DNA of 64,000 nucleotides from Ophiobolus disseminans (taxonomy: Eukaryota; Ascomycota; Dothideomycetes; Pleosporales; Phaeosphaeriaceae). Both the position numbers and the translations under genes were made by a program. The notes beneath the pieces were generated by a model. The model saw only the letters and a list, made by a program, of their open reading frames with translations. It did no database searches and had not been told where the DNA came from. The stretch's first letter is position 1, and each line of letters starts with the position of its first letter. The DNA lies in the NCBI GenBank assembly GCA_010093685.1, contig MU006235.1, positions 120,711 to 184,710 on the forward strand, written 5' to 3'. Of the stretch, positions 54,806 to 64,000 are shown piece by piece.

Positions 54806-56692
54806 ATGTCATTTGATGGCGACGAGGAAGAGAGGGAGCATATCGATCGGCGGGTGCGCTACGCTGGTGAAGACATAAGCCCAACCACAACCCGCGAGCT
54901 CAAGGGCTGGTACGCTTACCCCATAGCAGCCGAAGTCTTCGCTGTCGTTGCAGTGGGTGTGTACCACTCTCACTCTCACATTGTGCTAAACTAACATGGA
55001 CACAATGCAGGTGCATTTCTTCCTGTTATTCTCGAGCAACTTGCGCGAGAAAACGGCGTCTTCTTCTCCGACAGAACGAAGCCATGTGTAGAAGTTTCCT
55101 CTTCCGCAAAGTTCCGGCTACGCGACGAAGATGTCAAGAAAGAGACGGAACAGTGCATGGTGACAATGTTGGGTAAGACGATGAGCACGAGTAGCTTCGC
55201 AATGTACACGTTCTCTGCTGCGGTGTTGGTGCAGGCTTTGACGCTTGTGTGTTTCAGCTCGTTTGCGGATCACGGTGAGTGCGCGCCTCATATCATCAGC
55301 TTGAAGTTGTCGTGATCAATGGCAATTGAGACGCTTGATGTATTCATTTTCTGACTACTCAAAGGCCCGTACCGCAAAAAGATGCTCATGACTTTCGCAT
55401 ACACCGGTTCCGTTGCTAGCTGTCTCTTCATCTTTATAACGCCAACCCTCTACTTCCTAGCGCCCATACTTGTCATTGTGGGCGTGGCGAGCCTGGGGTG
55501 TTCATTCGTGCTTCTGAATGCCTTTCTTCCACTGCTCGTCGCAAATCATCCCGACAACTCTAGCAGCAAGCTACTATCAGAAGACTCCTCCTCGGACTTT
55601 GAGCTAGAAGCTCTGAACCCTGAGAGTGGCGGACCCAGATCTATACGGACGGACCCAGACCGCCTTGCGCGTGATCTCGAGCGCTCAGCCCAAATCTCAA
55701 GCAAAGGAGTTGGGTACGGTTACATTGCAGCGGTGTTTGTGCAGATATTCAGCATCATGATTCTTTGGCTCTTCGGTAAAACCGCCATCCAGAAGCGACA
55801 CCCCAGTCTCTCGATCCGCGTCATCTTACTTCTGGTGGGAATTTGGTGGGCCGCTTTGGCGACTCCAACGCTACTTTGGCTACGGGAACGGCCTGGTCCG
55901 CCGCTGCCGACGCAGCATAAGCACGGCTTCTCATCGCAGTCTTCTTCGAGATTCCGGACCTTCTTGTTTTACACGTCGTTCTCGCTGCGCTCGTTCTGGA
56001 GGACATTGCTACGAGCGATAAGTCTTCGGCAGACGACAAAGTTTTTGATCTCATGGTTCTTGCTAAGCGATGCGGTCGCGACAATATCCGGGACCGCGGT
56101 CCTGTTCGCGCGAACAGAGTTGCACATGGGGACCATCGCAATCGCGCTCCTCTCAATCACATCCATAGGGTCTGGCATCGTCGGTGCGTTTGCTTGGCCA
56201 CGCGTTCAGAAGCATTTTGGCTTGCAGCCCAAGTCCGTGCTGCTTTGTTGCGTGGCTGGCATGGAGATCATACCGCTGTACGGTCTTCTTGGATACATAC
56301 CATGGGTGCAGAAGCTAGGGTTTATTGGTTTGCAGAGAGCATGGGAGATTTACCCAATTGCTGTACTGCATGGGACAGTCATGGGCGGCATTTCATCATA
56401 TGCAAGATCCGTGTACGCTCCACTGATTCCCGAAGGCAGCGAAGCGGCGTTCTTTGCACTGTATGCGGTGACGGATAAAGGAAGCAGCGCTTTTGGGCCC
56501 GCATTGGTGGGATGGATTGTCGACCATGCGGGAATCATTCGGCCGGCTTTCATCTTTCTGGCCGTGTTGGTAGTGTTGCCCGCGCCGTTGCTCTGGTGGC
56601 TCGATGTCGAAAAGGGGAGGAACGATGCGAGGGCCATGGCGGAGGGAGATGAGAGGGGAAGAGGCGCATATGAAAGGGTTGACGAAGACTAA
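54806..56692 (+). CDS. ATG22-like vacuolar MFS transporter
   Basis: Three exons: 54806-54956, 55011-55274 and 55365-56692; introns of 54 and 90 nt; 580 aa. Atg22 proteins export amino acids from the vacuole after autophagic breakdown. The family opening is clear: TTRELKGWYAYPIAAEVFAVVAVGAFLPVILEQLAR across intron 1. About 12 hydrophobic segments follow, e.g. FAMYTFSAAVLVQALTLV, FSSFADHGPYRKKMLM across intron 2, and SSYARSVYAPLIPEGSEAAF near the C-terminus, a conserved Atg22 block. An acidic, Ser-rich cytosolic loop (about residues 205-240) lies mid-protein. The short polar C-terminus ends in acidic residues. Confidence 0.92.
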
Positions 56693-57027
56693 GTGGTGGA
56701 TGAGCTCCTCCGATGGTATTGCCAAGATATTGCTCTCTGGATGGCATCAGGCGTTGCAACTATTCGTGTCCTATCGAGGAGCCTATCTATCGTCGCGACA
56801 TTGTATTACAGAAGAATATTTAAGCGAGCCTATATAAACCACTAGAAGTCTTGAGGCTAGGGCTAAAATAGGTGTAACGTTTGGTGCTAGAGGTATGATA
56901 TGACGTATTACATGTTGTGCTAGTGCATCGCATTCTTACGGACACACTGATTAAGACATGAGATCTGACTTCTACAATATCAAAATCGTGAACAAGTTAC
57001 TTTTGATTAAACTTGAAGTCTCCTAAT
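56693..57027. other. Spacer before the glycosylase gene
   Basis: 335 bp, AT-rich; 3' UTR and promoter. Nothing else recognised. Confidence 0.4.
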
Positions 57028-57672
57028 ATGCCACCTACACTCCGTAAACGTCCCCGCAAGGTCGCCGTCGCCATTGCCAGCGCAGACCGCCCAGCACAAC
57101 TGCCTCAGCCTCCAGGGCTTCCCTTCCCACTTCGACCTGCAACATTCGGCCTGATACAGGAACGCATATGCTCCAGCTTATACGCATTAGTTGTCCAATC
57201 AATACTATGGAACCAAACGCGCGGTCTCACAGCTCAACCCATCCTTTTCGCTTTGCTTACAAGATACCCAACACCAAAAGACCTCTCATCAGCATCGCTT
57301 GACGACTTGACTACAATGCTTCAACCCCTCGGTCTTCAAAACATCCGCGCGCGCCGTCTCATTGCGCTTGCGGACGCCTGGCTTGCAGCGCCGCCTTGCA
57401 AAGAACGAAGATACCGTAAACTACACTACCCGTCTCGAGGCTGCGGTTCTGACGTTAAGCCGAGTGAGGTTCTGTTGCTCGAGGATGAGCGCGAGGGTTG
57501 GGAGGTTGCGCATTTGCCTGGGATGGGTAAGTATGCGTTGGATAGTTTCAGGATTTTCTATCGTGACGAACTTAGAGGTGTTGAGAGGGATGTTGAACCA
57601 GAGTGGAAACGCGTAATGGCTGATGATAAGGATTTGAAGGCGTATCTGGAGTGGAGGTGGGCATTAGTGTAG
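57028..57672 (+). CDS. MBD4-like HhH-GPD DNA glycosylase
   Basis: Single exon, 214 aa from the ATG at 57028; the reading continues upstream only from a TTG. A basic N-terminus (MPPTLRKRPRK) could be a nuclear signal. The catalytic-domain order of MBD4 is seen: QSILWNQTRGLTAQPILFAL, LLTRYPTPKDLSSASLDDLT, LQPLGLQNIRARRLIALADAW, the helix-hairpin-helix with catalytic Asp in HLPGMGKYALDSFRIFYRDE, and the ending DKDLKAYLEWRW. MBD4 removes T or U from G mismatches that arise by deamination of (methyl)cytosine. There is no methyl-CpG-binding domain; the protein is the catalytic core with a short insert (about residues 120-145). Confidence 0.85.
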   Translation: MPPTLRKRPRKVAVAIASADRPAQLPQPPGLPFPLRPATFGLIQERICSSLYALVVQSILWNQTRGLTAQPILFALLTRYPTPKDLSSASLDDLTTMLQPLGLQNIRARRLIALADAWLAAPPCKERRYRKLHYPSRGCGSDVKPSEVLLLEDEREGWEVAHLPGMGKYALDSFRIFYRDELRGVERDVEPEWKRVMADDKDLKAYLEWRWALV

Positions 57673-57815
57673 TACTATATAGCGTCTGTATATCTTAGTT
57701 TGCTTGATTGCAACATCAAACTAAACGAATTATCCAGCCACGATCCTCCCCCCCAGCCCCAGCAACGAACCCGGCTATATTCATCAGATCTTTACGACTA
57801 TTCGCAACCTGTACT

Positions 57816-59141
57816 CTACTCGTCCCATTGTACAAAAACAACTGCTCCGGAAAGAGTTGCAACTCCCAACTTTCCACCTTCCGCCTCGCTGATAATTTTG
57901 CCCGATTCGATATCGCGCTCCCAGATGACAACCGTGTTATTGTTTTGGTGGCCAACGGCGATCTTGTCTCCTGCCTTGTTGATCATGAACTGGCGGGGCG
58001 AATAACCCCCTGATGGAGCGTGCTGGACTGGGCTTAATGTGCCGTTTGCTCGGATAGAAAAGACTGAAAGCGTATCACTCGGCCCACTCCTGTTCTGAGC
58101 TGAGGTAGCAAAGGAGACGTCGCGATTCGACACAATAACAAACCGACCGTCAGGCTGCACTGATTAGCATGAAATTCTCAACAGACGTGACCGTGGTTCA
58201 CGAGGAATAACTCACTGTGATGGCGATCTCGCTCGTAGGTGCCGTCGTCGGAGCAAGATCGTCACTAATGGAAGCGATTGCGGACGGCTGACTCCATGAC
58301 AGCCCTCCATTCTTGTATTCAATCCGATAGGAATAAATCTTCTGATCCAGCTCGCCGTTGAAGAAGAGATACAGAACACCACTCTCTGGGGATTTCCAGA
58401 ACACAGCGTGTCGCGGCCCCGTGCCCGGATTCGTGACCAGAGGAGCCAATTCTTTCAAAGGCGCTACATTCTTCTCATCGTACTTGAACACACGAATCAT
58501 GTCGCCTCCGAGGTCGGGGATGAGTATGAATTCACGCGTCGGATCGAGAATAACATGGTGCAGGTAGCTACGATCTTGCCTCAATGTTACAGGTCCGGTC
58601 GAAGTGATGTTGGGGAATATAGTCTCCAGAGGCTCTGTAAGAGCACCATTCTCGCCGAGGCGATAGACGCCAATGGCGCTTCTGTTGCTATCACGACGTT
58701 ATCTCACCAACCAACGCAAGACAAGATGCCCAATTTCTCTTTCACTTACTATGAAGCGGTCACATAGCCTCGAACGCCAGTACGGCCGATATCGAAGAAT
58801 TCGGCAGCAACGCCTGAGATAGGCGCACTCACACGTGCAATCCTCTCGAGCTTTCCAGTGGCATCGATGGAAAATGAATTAAGCGATCCTTGCCTGTCGA
58901 CGGCCCTGCCTCGATCTAGACAGTACAAAATGCGTTGAGAAAAGTCGAGATTGAGTGTTGCTGGATTGGTTTCGCACAGTGGGGTCACAGAGGAGATTGA
59001 GAGTGTAGATGTGTCGCCGGCGGTGGTGAGAGCCAGTGTGCTGACGTTGCCGTCCGAATGCGCGGCGAAGAGCTGCTGAGCACTGCTGGACTTTAACACC
59101 AGTGCGAGGGACAACGCGGAGCTAAAAAATTGAGGATACAT
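57816..59141 (-). CDS. Secreted lactonase-fold (7-bladed propeller) protein
   Basis: Three exons: 59141-58750, 58687-58216 and 58154-57816; introns of 62 and 61 nt; 400 aa. Signal peptide MYPQFFSSALSLALVLKSSSAQQ. The chain is a run of beta-propeller blades of the 3-carboxymuconate-cyclase/6-phosphogluconolactonase type: NLDFSQRILYCLDRG, HHVILDPTREFILIPDLGGD, DGRFVIVSNRD and YSPRQFMINKAGDKIAVGHQNNNTVVI, ending GAVVFVQWDE. Fungal secreted members act on lactones or remain uncharacterised. The joins VTASY-NRSAIGVYRLGENG and SEIAIT-PDGRFVIV are smooth, supporting the model. Converges on the glycosylase gene. Confidence 0.85.
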
Positions 59142-60510
59142 AGTGGTGCTGAGTAGAAGAACGCGAGCTTACAAAAAAGATGGAATGTAATGGGTTAAAC
59201 AACACCAAGGTAGCCCTCTACCGAAGATAGACTTATAGAACTATTGCTCTCACCTCATCTTGCATAAAAACGGCCTTACTTCGATGATGAATGTTGTAAA
59301 CACAGCGTACACCCCACCTGGGCAAGCAGACATCGGTCTTGGGACGGTAGTTCTTTACAATCTAGCCGAACTAGCGTCTTAGCTCCCTCGAGTCAGACTC
59401 TGCTACCGCCAAGTCCTCGGCATTTCAGGTACCGACAGCGCTGTAAAATCTCCGAATCACTACAAGCCAAGCGTGCTTACGACGCTTACAGAGAGAAGTG
59501 CGTACATAGCACGTGGGCGCGCCTGTGTCTCCGCGAAGAAGGCCCTTTCGGAGGTATATCGCTTAGGATCACGTGTGAATATAAGCACTGCAATCAATCG
59601 TCTACACTAGGCTAACCGCGATCTCCAGAACGGACGTTTACAGTGGAAGCTTATCGGACCATGATTGCTTGCAAATGAAGCGCTACCTAGATGCCTCGAG
59701 ACCGGCCTTGGATTGTTTCAACTACTGGTGTGGGATGAAACGTCGTCACGCCAAGCGCGCAACTGGACTCGCAGCAGGAGCAGTGCCCGGGCCTTTGCAT
59801 ATTGTTGACTCTGTGTATGCATTTTGAATATCGACAACAGAATTGGCGGGTGTCCTAAGATGTAAGATCCCGTTAATTTTGACGCCATTGCACAAATACT
59901 TTCTGACTGTTCCGGAGTCGAAGAAGATGCTCATGATGGATATAATACTTTCGACATAATTGATCGAATGGGTTTGTGCATGTTGCGCAGGCTGTTGGCT
60001 GGGTATTCGAGATGCGTGCTTTTTCCCCTGCCCCGTCTACGATTTGACGTCCTGCTCCTCCCGGGGAAGGCCGAACCTTACAAACTCGCCCACACTTTGT
60101 CCGCCGTTCATACATGATCTAGCTTGTTGGACTTCTAGAGTGCGTGCTTGTAGATAACGCCGAACCGGAAACTGGTTGTTTGGGATGTTACTCCGGACCT
60201 GGACCGACGCGTTTCTCCTTTTGGTTAGACCTTGCGTTTTGTCCTTCTTCTTTCATGCCTTGGCGCAGCTAGTGCGGCTCCAAGATGTATAGCGCATGAA
60301 ACTTGCCAACATCTATCAATCCTACAACTATCATGACGAGATCCGAAGTGAGCCGGAAGTAGAAGGCAGCTGTTTGGCATGGTACTTTCATTTGTGCCTA
60401 GGTGGAATTCGTCCAAAGGGCCTACCGTAGGTTCTCATTAAGTCATGAGATATCCCATGATATAATGATCCCTTCTCTGATCACTCATTCTCCACAGACC
60501 TCTACACAAG
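59142..60510. other. Intergenic, 1.4 kb, no gene recognised
   Basis: Divergent spacer between the lactonase-fold gene and the flavo-oxidase. Only short readings (up to ~80 codons) without domains. Confidence 0.45.
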
Positions 60511-62025
60511 ATGGCACCTACACGCTCATTCATACTGCAAGTCGTTTCTTCTCTACTTTACCTTTCGCCAGAATGGGTGCTGGCCCAGACATCGCCAGGA
60601 GGCATAGCAACCTGCTTGCAGGGAGAGGGTCTACAATTCAGCACGTCGTCCGACACCACCTGGACCACAGCGACAGCAGCACTTCAATTGCGAGTTCTAC
60701 GAGAGCCTTCAGCGGTTGTGTTCGCTCAGGATAGAGATGACATCGTTGCCGCTCTGAGCTGCGCCCGAAATGCCTCCGTCAAGGTCTCAACGGTTAACCG
60801 TGGACATTCTTTCCAAGGCTACGCATTCGGCACTCCAGGAAACCTGGTCATTGATTTGAAAAACTTCACCGCGTTGAGTTTTGATGCTTCCACCAATGAG
60901 CTGACGGTCGGCGGTGGAACCAATGTTGGACCAACTGCCAAATACCTCTGGGATAACCATCATCGACATTTCCCCCATGTGCGAGGCTCTCATGTTGGTA
61001 TGCTTGGCAGCATGATGGGTGGCGGCTTTGGAACCACCACTAGGATGTTTGGTTCGCCCATGGACAACCTCGCATCTGTTGAGTACATGCTCGCCAATGG
61101 ATCCTTGGTCACAGCAGGAGCAGGGTCGGACTTGTTGTGGGCTGCTCAAGGCGCTGGTCCTAGCTTTGGCATTGCGCTTTCCGCTAAGATTCGTACGCAT
61201 GCAATCGTTCATGACGGAGCCTTAAACTACACAATTTCGCTCGGCTCTGACCCCTCTATCGACACTGTCGCTTCTGCCCTCCTTAGGATCCAGGAGTTCG
61301 CGCTAGACAACCAACTTCCCGATGAGTTGTCCCTCCGATTCATGTTAGGGAACGCCCAGTCAGTGGGATACTTCTACGGACAGGAAGCCGCATTTGACCG
61401 GGCCATGACACCGCTGTTGGATTCACTGCGCTCCATCGCGCCTAACGTTACTCTGAGAAAGAATGTTCTGGCTTCTTTTTGGGAGTCCGAAGTGATCTCT
61501 ACAGGCATCGGCATGAATTCGCCAACCGGAGGCACTTTAGGTGCTGGTCGCTTCATGCATATACAGTCTTGGGTTGCCACGAGTGACAATCCGCTATCCG
61601 CCAAGCAAGCGAGCAGCCTGTTTGAAAGCCATCGTTCGCGGAATCGCACCGACCTGACGAACTCCGGGTTCCTCGACCTGTGGGCCGGCACCAGTCTCCG
61701 CACTGCTGACAGTGACACGAGTCTACACCAGGGCAAGAACTTGTGGCTAATCCGGGTCGATGGCGTGGGAAATGGCAGCTGGCCTACTGATGGCGTTTCT
61801 TACATGCAGAATCTCATGCGTCCCTTCACAGACTCTTTACGGGTGACTGGGCCGCTGCGAAGCTTTGTCAACTACGCAGACTCAGACCTCGATCTTGATG
61901 AGTGGAGTGCAATGTTATATGGATCCAACTTTGCGAGGCTTCAGGAGATCAAGGCAGCTATGGATCCCAGTGAGATGTTCTCTGGTTATGGGCATGCAAT
62001 TCCTCTTCCTAGTCGTGCTTGGTAG
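60511..62025 (+). CDS. Secreted FAD-linked (BBE-like) oxidoreductase
   Basis: Single exon, 504 aa. Signal peptide MAPTRSFILQVVSSLLYLSP...VLAQ. FAD domain: KVSTVNRGHSFQGYAFG (His of the covalent link), LTVGGGTNVGPTAKYL, HVRGSHVGMLGSMMGGGFG and DLLWAAQGAGPSFGIALS. The BBE end is present: FVNYADSDLDLDEWSAMLYG then KAAMDPSEMFSGYGHAIP. The Cys used for a second flavin link in bicovalent enzymes is missing at RGSHVGMLG. Several Asn-x-Ser/Thr sites fit secretion. Relatives oxidise glucooligosaccharides and related sugars; the real substrate is unknown. Confidence 0.88.
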   Translation: MAPTRSFILQVVSSLLYLSPEWVLAQTSPGGIATCLQGEGLQFSTSSDTTWTTATAALQLRVLREPSAVVFAQDRDDIVAALSCARNASVKVSTVNRGHSFQGYAFGTPGNLVIDLKNFTALSFDASTNELTVGGGTNVGPTAKYLWDNHHRHFPHVRGSHVGMLGSMMGGGFGTTTRMFGSPMDNLASVEYMLANGSLVTAGAGSDLLWAAQGAGPSFGIALSAKIRTHAIVHDGALNYTISLGSDPSIDTVASALLRIQEFALDNQLPDELSLRFMLGNAQSVGYFYGQEAAFDRAMTPLLDSLRSIAPNVTLRKNVLASFWESEVISTGIGMNSPTGGTLGAGRFMHIQSWVATSDNPLSAKQASSLFESHRSRNRTDLTNSGFLDLWAGTSLRTADSDTSLHQGKNLWLIRVDGVGNGSWPTDGVSYMQNLMRPFTDSLRVTGPLRSFVNYADSDLDLDEWSAMLYGSNFARLQEIKAAMDPSEMFSGYGHAIPLPSRAW

Positions 62026-62164
62026 TAGGTTTAGCTACCTGGGTACTATGTGTGCGGTAAGGTTGGACTAGGCAGTAATATAGGGCTCTAATTCCCATTC
62101 AATGCTCCTTGGTTCACACAATTGCGTGAGGCCATCTGTAAACAACTATAAACTAACATGGATG

Positions 62165-63640
62165 GCAAGCGAGTCGCCCACACAAGCGAGTCGCCCACCC
62201 CACCAACTTTGATCAACCTTTGAACTCAAATTAGTTATGCCTCCCCCCCAACAACCCCTACCGCGCCTATCTGAAGCTGATATACAGCTCTCTATTTCTG
62301 CTCTTGATCGGCGCTAATAAAGACTGTAAGAGCTGCTGCTTAGGCTTTTAATGTCCCTCGCACAACACTATGCAACCAACGCGCTGGCAGGCCTGCCTGA
62401 CGCGATTGCTAGCCTAACTCAAGAAAGCTCTCTCAGCTAGAGGAAGAGGTGGTTACCAGATATATACTCGAGTTGGATACACGTGGATTTGGGCCTACGT
62501 ACGCTGCTATACCTGATATGGCTGATAAACTACTAGCTACGCGCGGCGCTGGTTAGGTTAGGCAGAAGTGGCCAGCTAACTTTGTCAAGCGTACAGACAG
62601 TCTCAGGACGTGTTTCAATTAAGCCTACGATAGGCAGCGAGCTCTATGCGAGGATCTAGCTCTAACTAGGGGCTGGTTTGAGCTTGTAGAAGAGACAAAG
62701 GCCAAGTATAGCATCCACAATAATAACGTCTTCAACTTTGACAAGGCTAGCTTTATAATAGGCAAGATCACAACTCAGCTTATTGTGACAGGGTTAGAGA
62801 GGAGAGGCAGGCTAAAGACTATCTAGCTAGGCAATCGCGAGTAGGTGAAGGCGATTGCTGCGATCATCGCTGCTAGCTAGTTAATCCTGCTGTTCATTAT
62901 CTTTACTAGCTAGTATCACCTATCTGCCTAGTATAAGGAGGCAGAGATCCTACGCAACTAGGCAATCGCAGTCAGCGACAATGGCTAAACAAACAACGAG
63001 CTAGGAGTAGAGTGGCTGAAGCACTTTAATGCTTATACAAAGACTCGCGTTGTTAGTGCACGTCGCCTGCTCGTCCTTAACGGCTACGGGAGCCACTATT
63101 CTCTTGAGTTTTAAGAGCTCTGCAAGGAAAACAATATCTATACGCTCTGCATACCGCCTCACTTATTCTACCTACTGCAGCCGCTTAATATTAGCTGCTT
63201 CTCGCCTTTAAAGCGCGCGTACAGTTGTGAGGTTAAGAGCCTAATCCGCCACTACATTAACCACATCACTAAGCTTAAGTTCCTGCTAGCCTTTAAGGCA
63301 GCGTACAGTTGAACGTTTATCTCAGCTAATATCTGCTTAGCCTTTCGAGGCGCAGGCCTTAAGCCTTTCTAACTAGACGCTGTACTCTTAAAGCTTAACG
63401 TACAGCTGTGTCAGATGTGATTAGCCTTTCAGCAGGGCGCTCAGAGACGGCAGAACTGATCATGTGCTGGATTACTGCTAGCGCAGACTCAGGATAAGGA
63501 AGATAAAGATAAGCAGAGGAGACCCCTCGAGGGAACTGTAAGGGGCCAGGCTGAAGACAGCAGGAAGGCTAGGTTGAACAGAGATGAATTCGATAGAGTC
63601 TATCTAGAGCCAGAGAGCAGGCTGACTTTATAGCAGACTG
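62165..63640 (+). mobile_element. Decayed pogo/Fot1-type transposon with DDE transposase pseudogene
   Basis: The transposase starts at an ATG at 62237 (MPP...PLPRLSEADIQLS), changes frame near 62315 and continues to about 63640 with many stops. Domains are readable in order: HTH (IKTVRAAA, FNVPRTTL), the CENP-B/Tc5-type second HTH (LEEEVVTRYILELDTRGFGP), WPANFVKRT, the first catalytic Asp in FNFDKASF (62740), the second catalytic position as Asn in LVLNGYGSH (63079), and the third as Asn in QPLNISCFSPLKRAY (63186). Most stops are TAG/TAA where Trp or Gln is expected, that is, G-to-A or C-to-T transitions. A doubled AGCGAGTCGCCCAC (62173 and 62188 region) at the left edge resembles a terminal repeat. 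Confidence 0.9.
62169..62199. repeat. Directly repeated 14-bp motif at the transposon left end
   Basis: AAGCGAGTCGCCCAC occurs twice within 31 bp just upstream of the transposase. Doubled subterminal motifs are usual transposase-binding sites. The matching right end is not seen in the window. Confidence 0.65.
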
Positions 63641-64000
63641 CTAGCTTCTGGAAGTTTCTACTTACATCAGCATTTGTCAGCTATTAGAAGAACATATCTT
63701 TCTCTAGCTAGTTCCCAGACATTCTGTGACATTCTGTGACATTCCATGACACTCTAGGACATTCCATGATGTTCCCTGCTCTTCTATTGAACCGAAGTGA
63801 CTCCACTAAGGATAGCAGAGGTCTAACCTCTTACATTACCCCCCCTCTCCAATCTATGTACAGCAGTGTTATGTCTAAAGTACTGCCCTTCATCACCTCT
63901 CCTAAATCCAGCTAGAAGCTGTTTAGAGTGTTGATTGCGGTATAGAGCAGTGAAGGCTTCCCACTTATCTAAGGCAGTGTTATCTTTAAGATTTTCCACT
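63641..64000. other. Unassigned repeat-like right edge
   Basis: Low-information sequence rich in TA, CTAG and short repeats, with no open gene. May be the decayed 3' part of the transposon or a second element that continues past the window. Confidence 0.4.
63717..63768. repeat. 10-bp imperfect tandem array
   Basis: Five to six head-to-tail copies of a GACATTCTGT/GACATTCCAT type unit with period 10, just right of the transposase remnant. Simple satellite-like array; may be subterminal repeats of an element. Confidence 0.75.

Overview
The window is nuclear DNA from a filamentous ascomycete, most likely a Dothideomycete close to the Pleosporales. Support comes from short GT-AG introns of about 46-110 nt with CTAAC/CTGAC branch points, from the family mix (HET domain, 2EXR/DUF7730 domain, rhodopsin-domain membrane protein, PaxB/Pyr4-like terpene cyclase, BBE-like flavo-oxidases), and from a pogo/Fot1-type transposase ruined by transitions of the kind RIP makes. 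The exact species cannot be read from the sequence. About 27 genes are supported, mostly with 0-3 introns. Gene models were built by hand from splice signals and protein continuity.

Layout. 1-13.5 kb is mainly housekeeping: a partial F-box gene, TDP1 (DNA repair), an orphan terpene-cyclase-like membrane protein, a divergent URM1/ELP2 pair, a rhodopsin-domain membrane protein, a flavo-oxidase and a four-TM protein. 14-26.5 kb is more accessory: a HET-domain gene, a secreted GH1 protein, an FMN alpha-hydroxy-acid dehydrogenase, a CCCH/Cys-rich protein, a second flavo-oxidase and a DUF427 protein. 28-39 kb holds a secreted multi-domain polysaccharide deacetylase, a second CCCH/Cys-rich gene, a decayed Ulp1-like (C48) protease locus and a frameshifted cytochrome P450 between two diverged direct repeats. 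Mitochondrial uL15m (38.8-39.9 kb) returns to core sequence. A 5.35 kb stretch with no gene then leads to a Pho80/Pcl-type cyclin. 48.9-52.1 kb has two tandem 2EXR paralogues, one with a 541 bp MITE inserted exactly at a splice donor. 52.3-62 kb carries MFAP1, a small secreted protein, an ATG22-like transporter, an MBD4-like DNA glycosylase, a lactonase-fold secreted protein and a third flavo-oxidase. The right edge (62.1-64 kb) is a decayed transposon and unassigned repeat-like DNA.

How genes relate. The clearest functional link is URM1 and ELP2, transcribed away from one 177 bp spacer: they belong to the two arms (2-thiolation and mcm5 side chain) of the same wobble-uridine tRNA modification. 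The enzymes of secondary-metabolism type are scattered and no PKS, NRPS or prenyltransferase backbone gene is present, so no biosynthetic cluster is claimed. The strongest unusual signals are the MITE that rebuilds a splice donor from its own target-site duplication, the shared Cys/CCCH module in two unlinked genes, the decayed Ulp1-like locus with an unrecognised C-terminal region, and the direct repeats that flank the broken P450.
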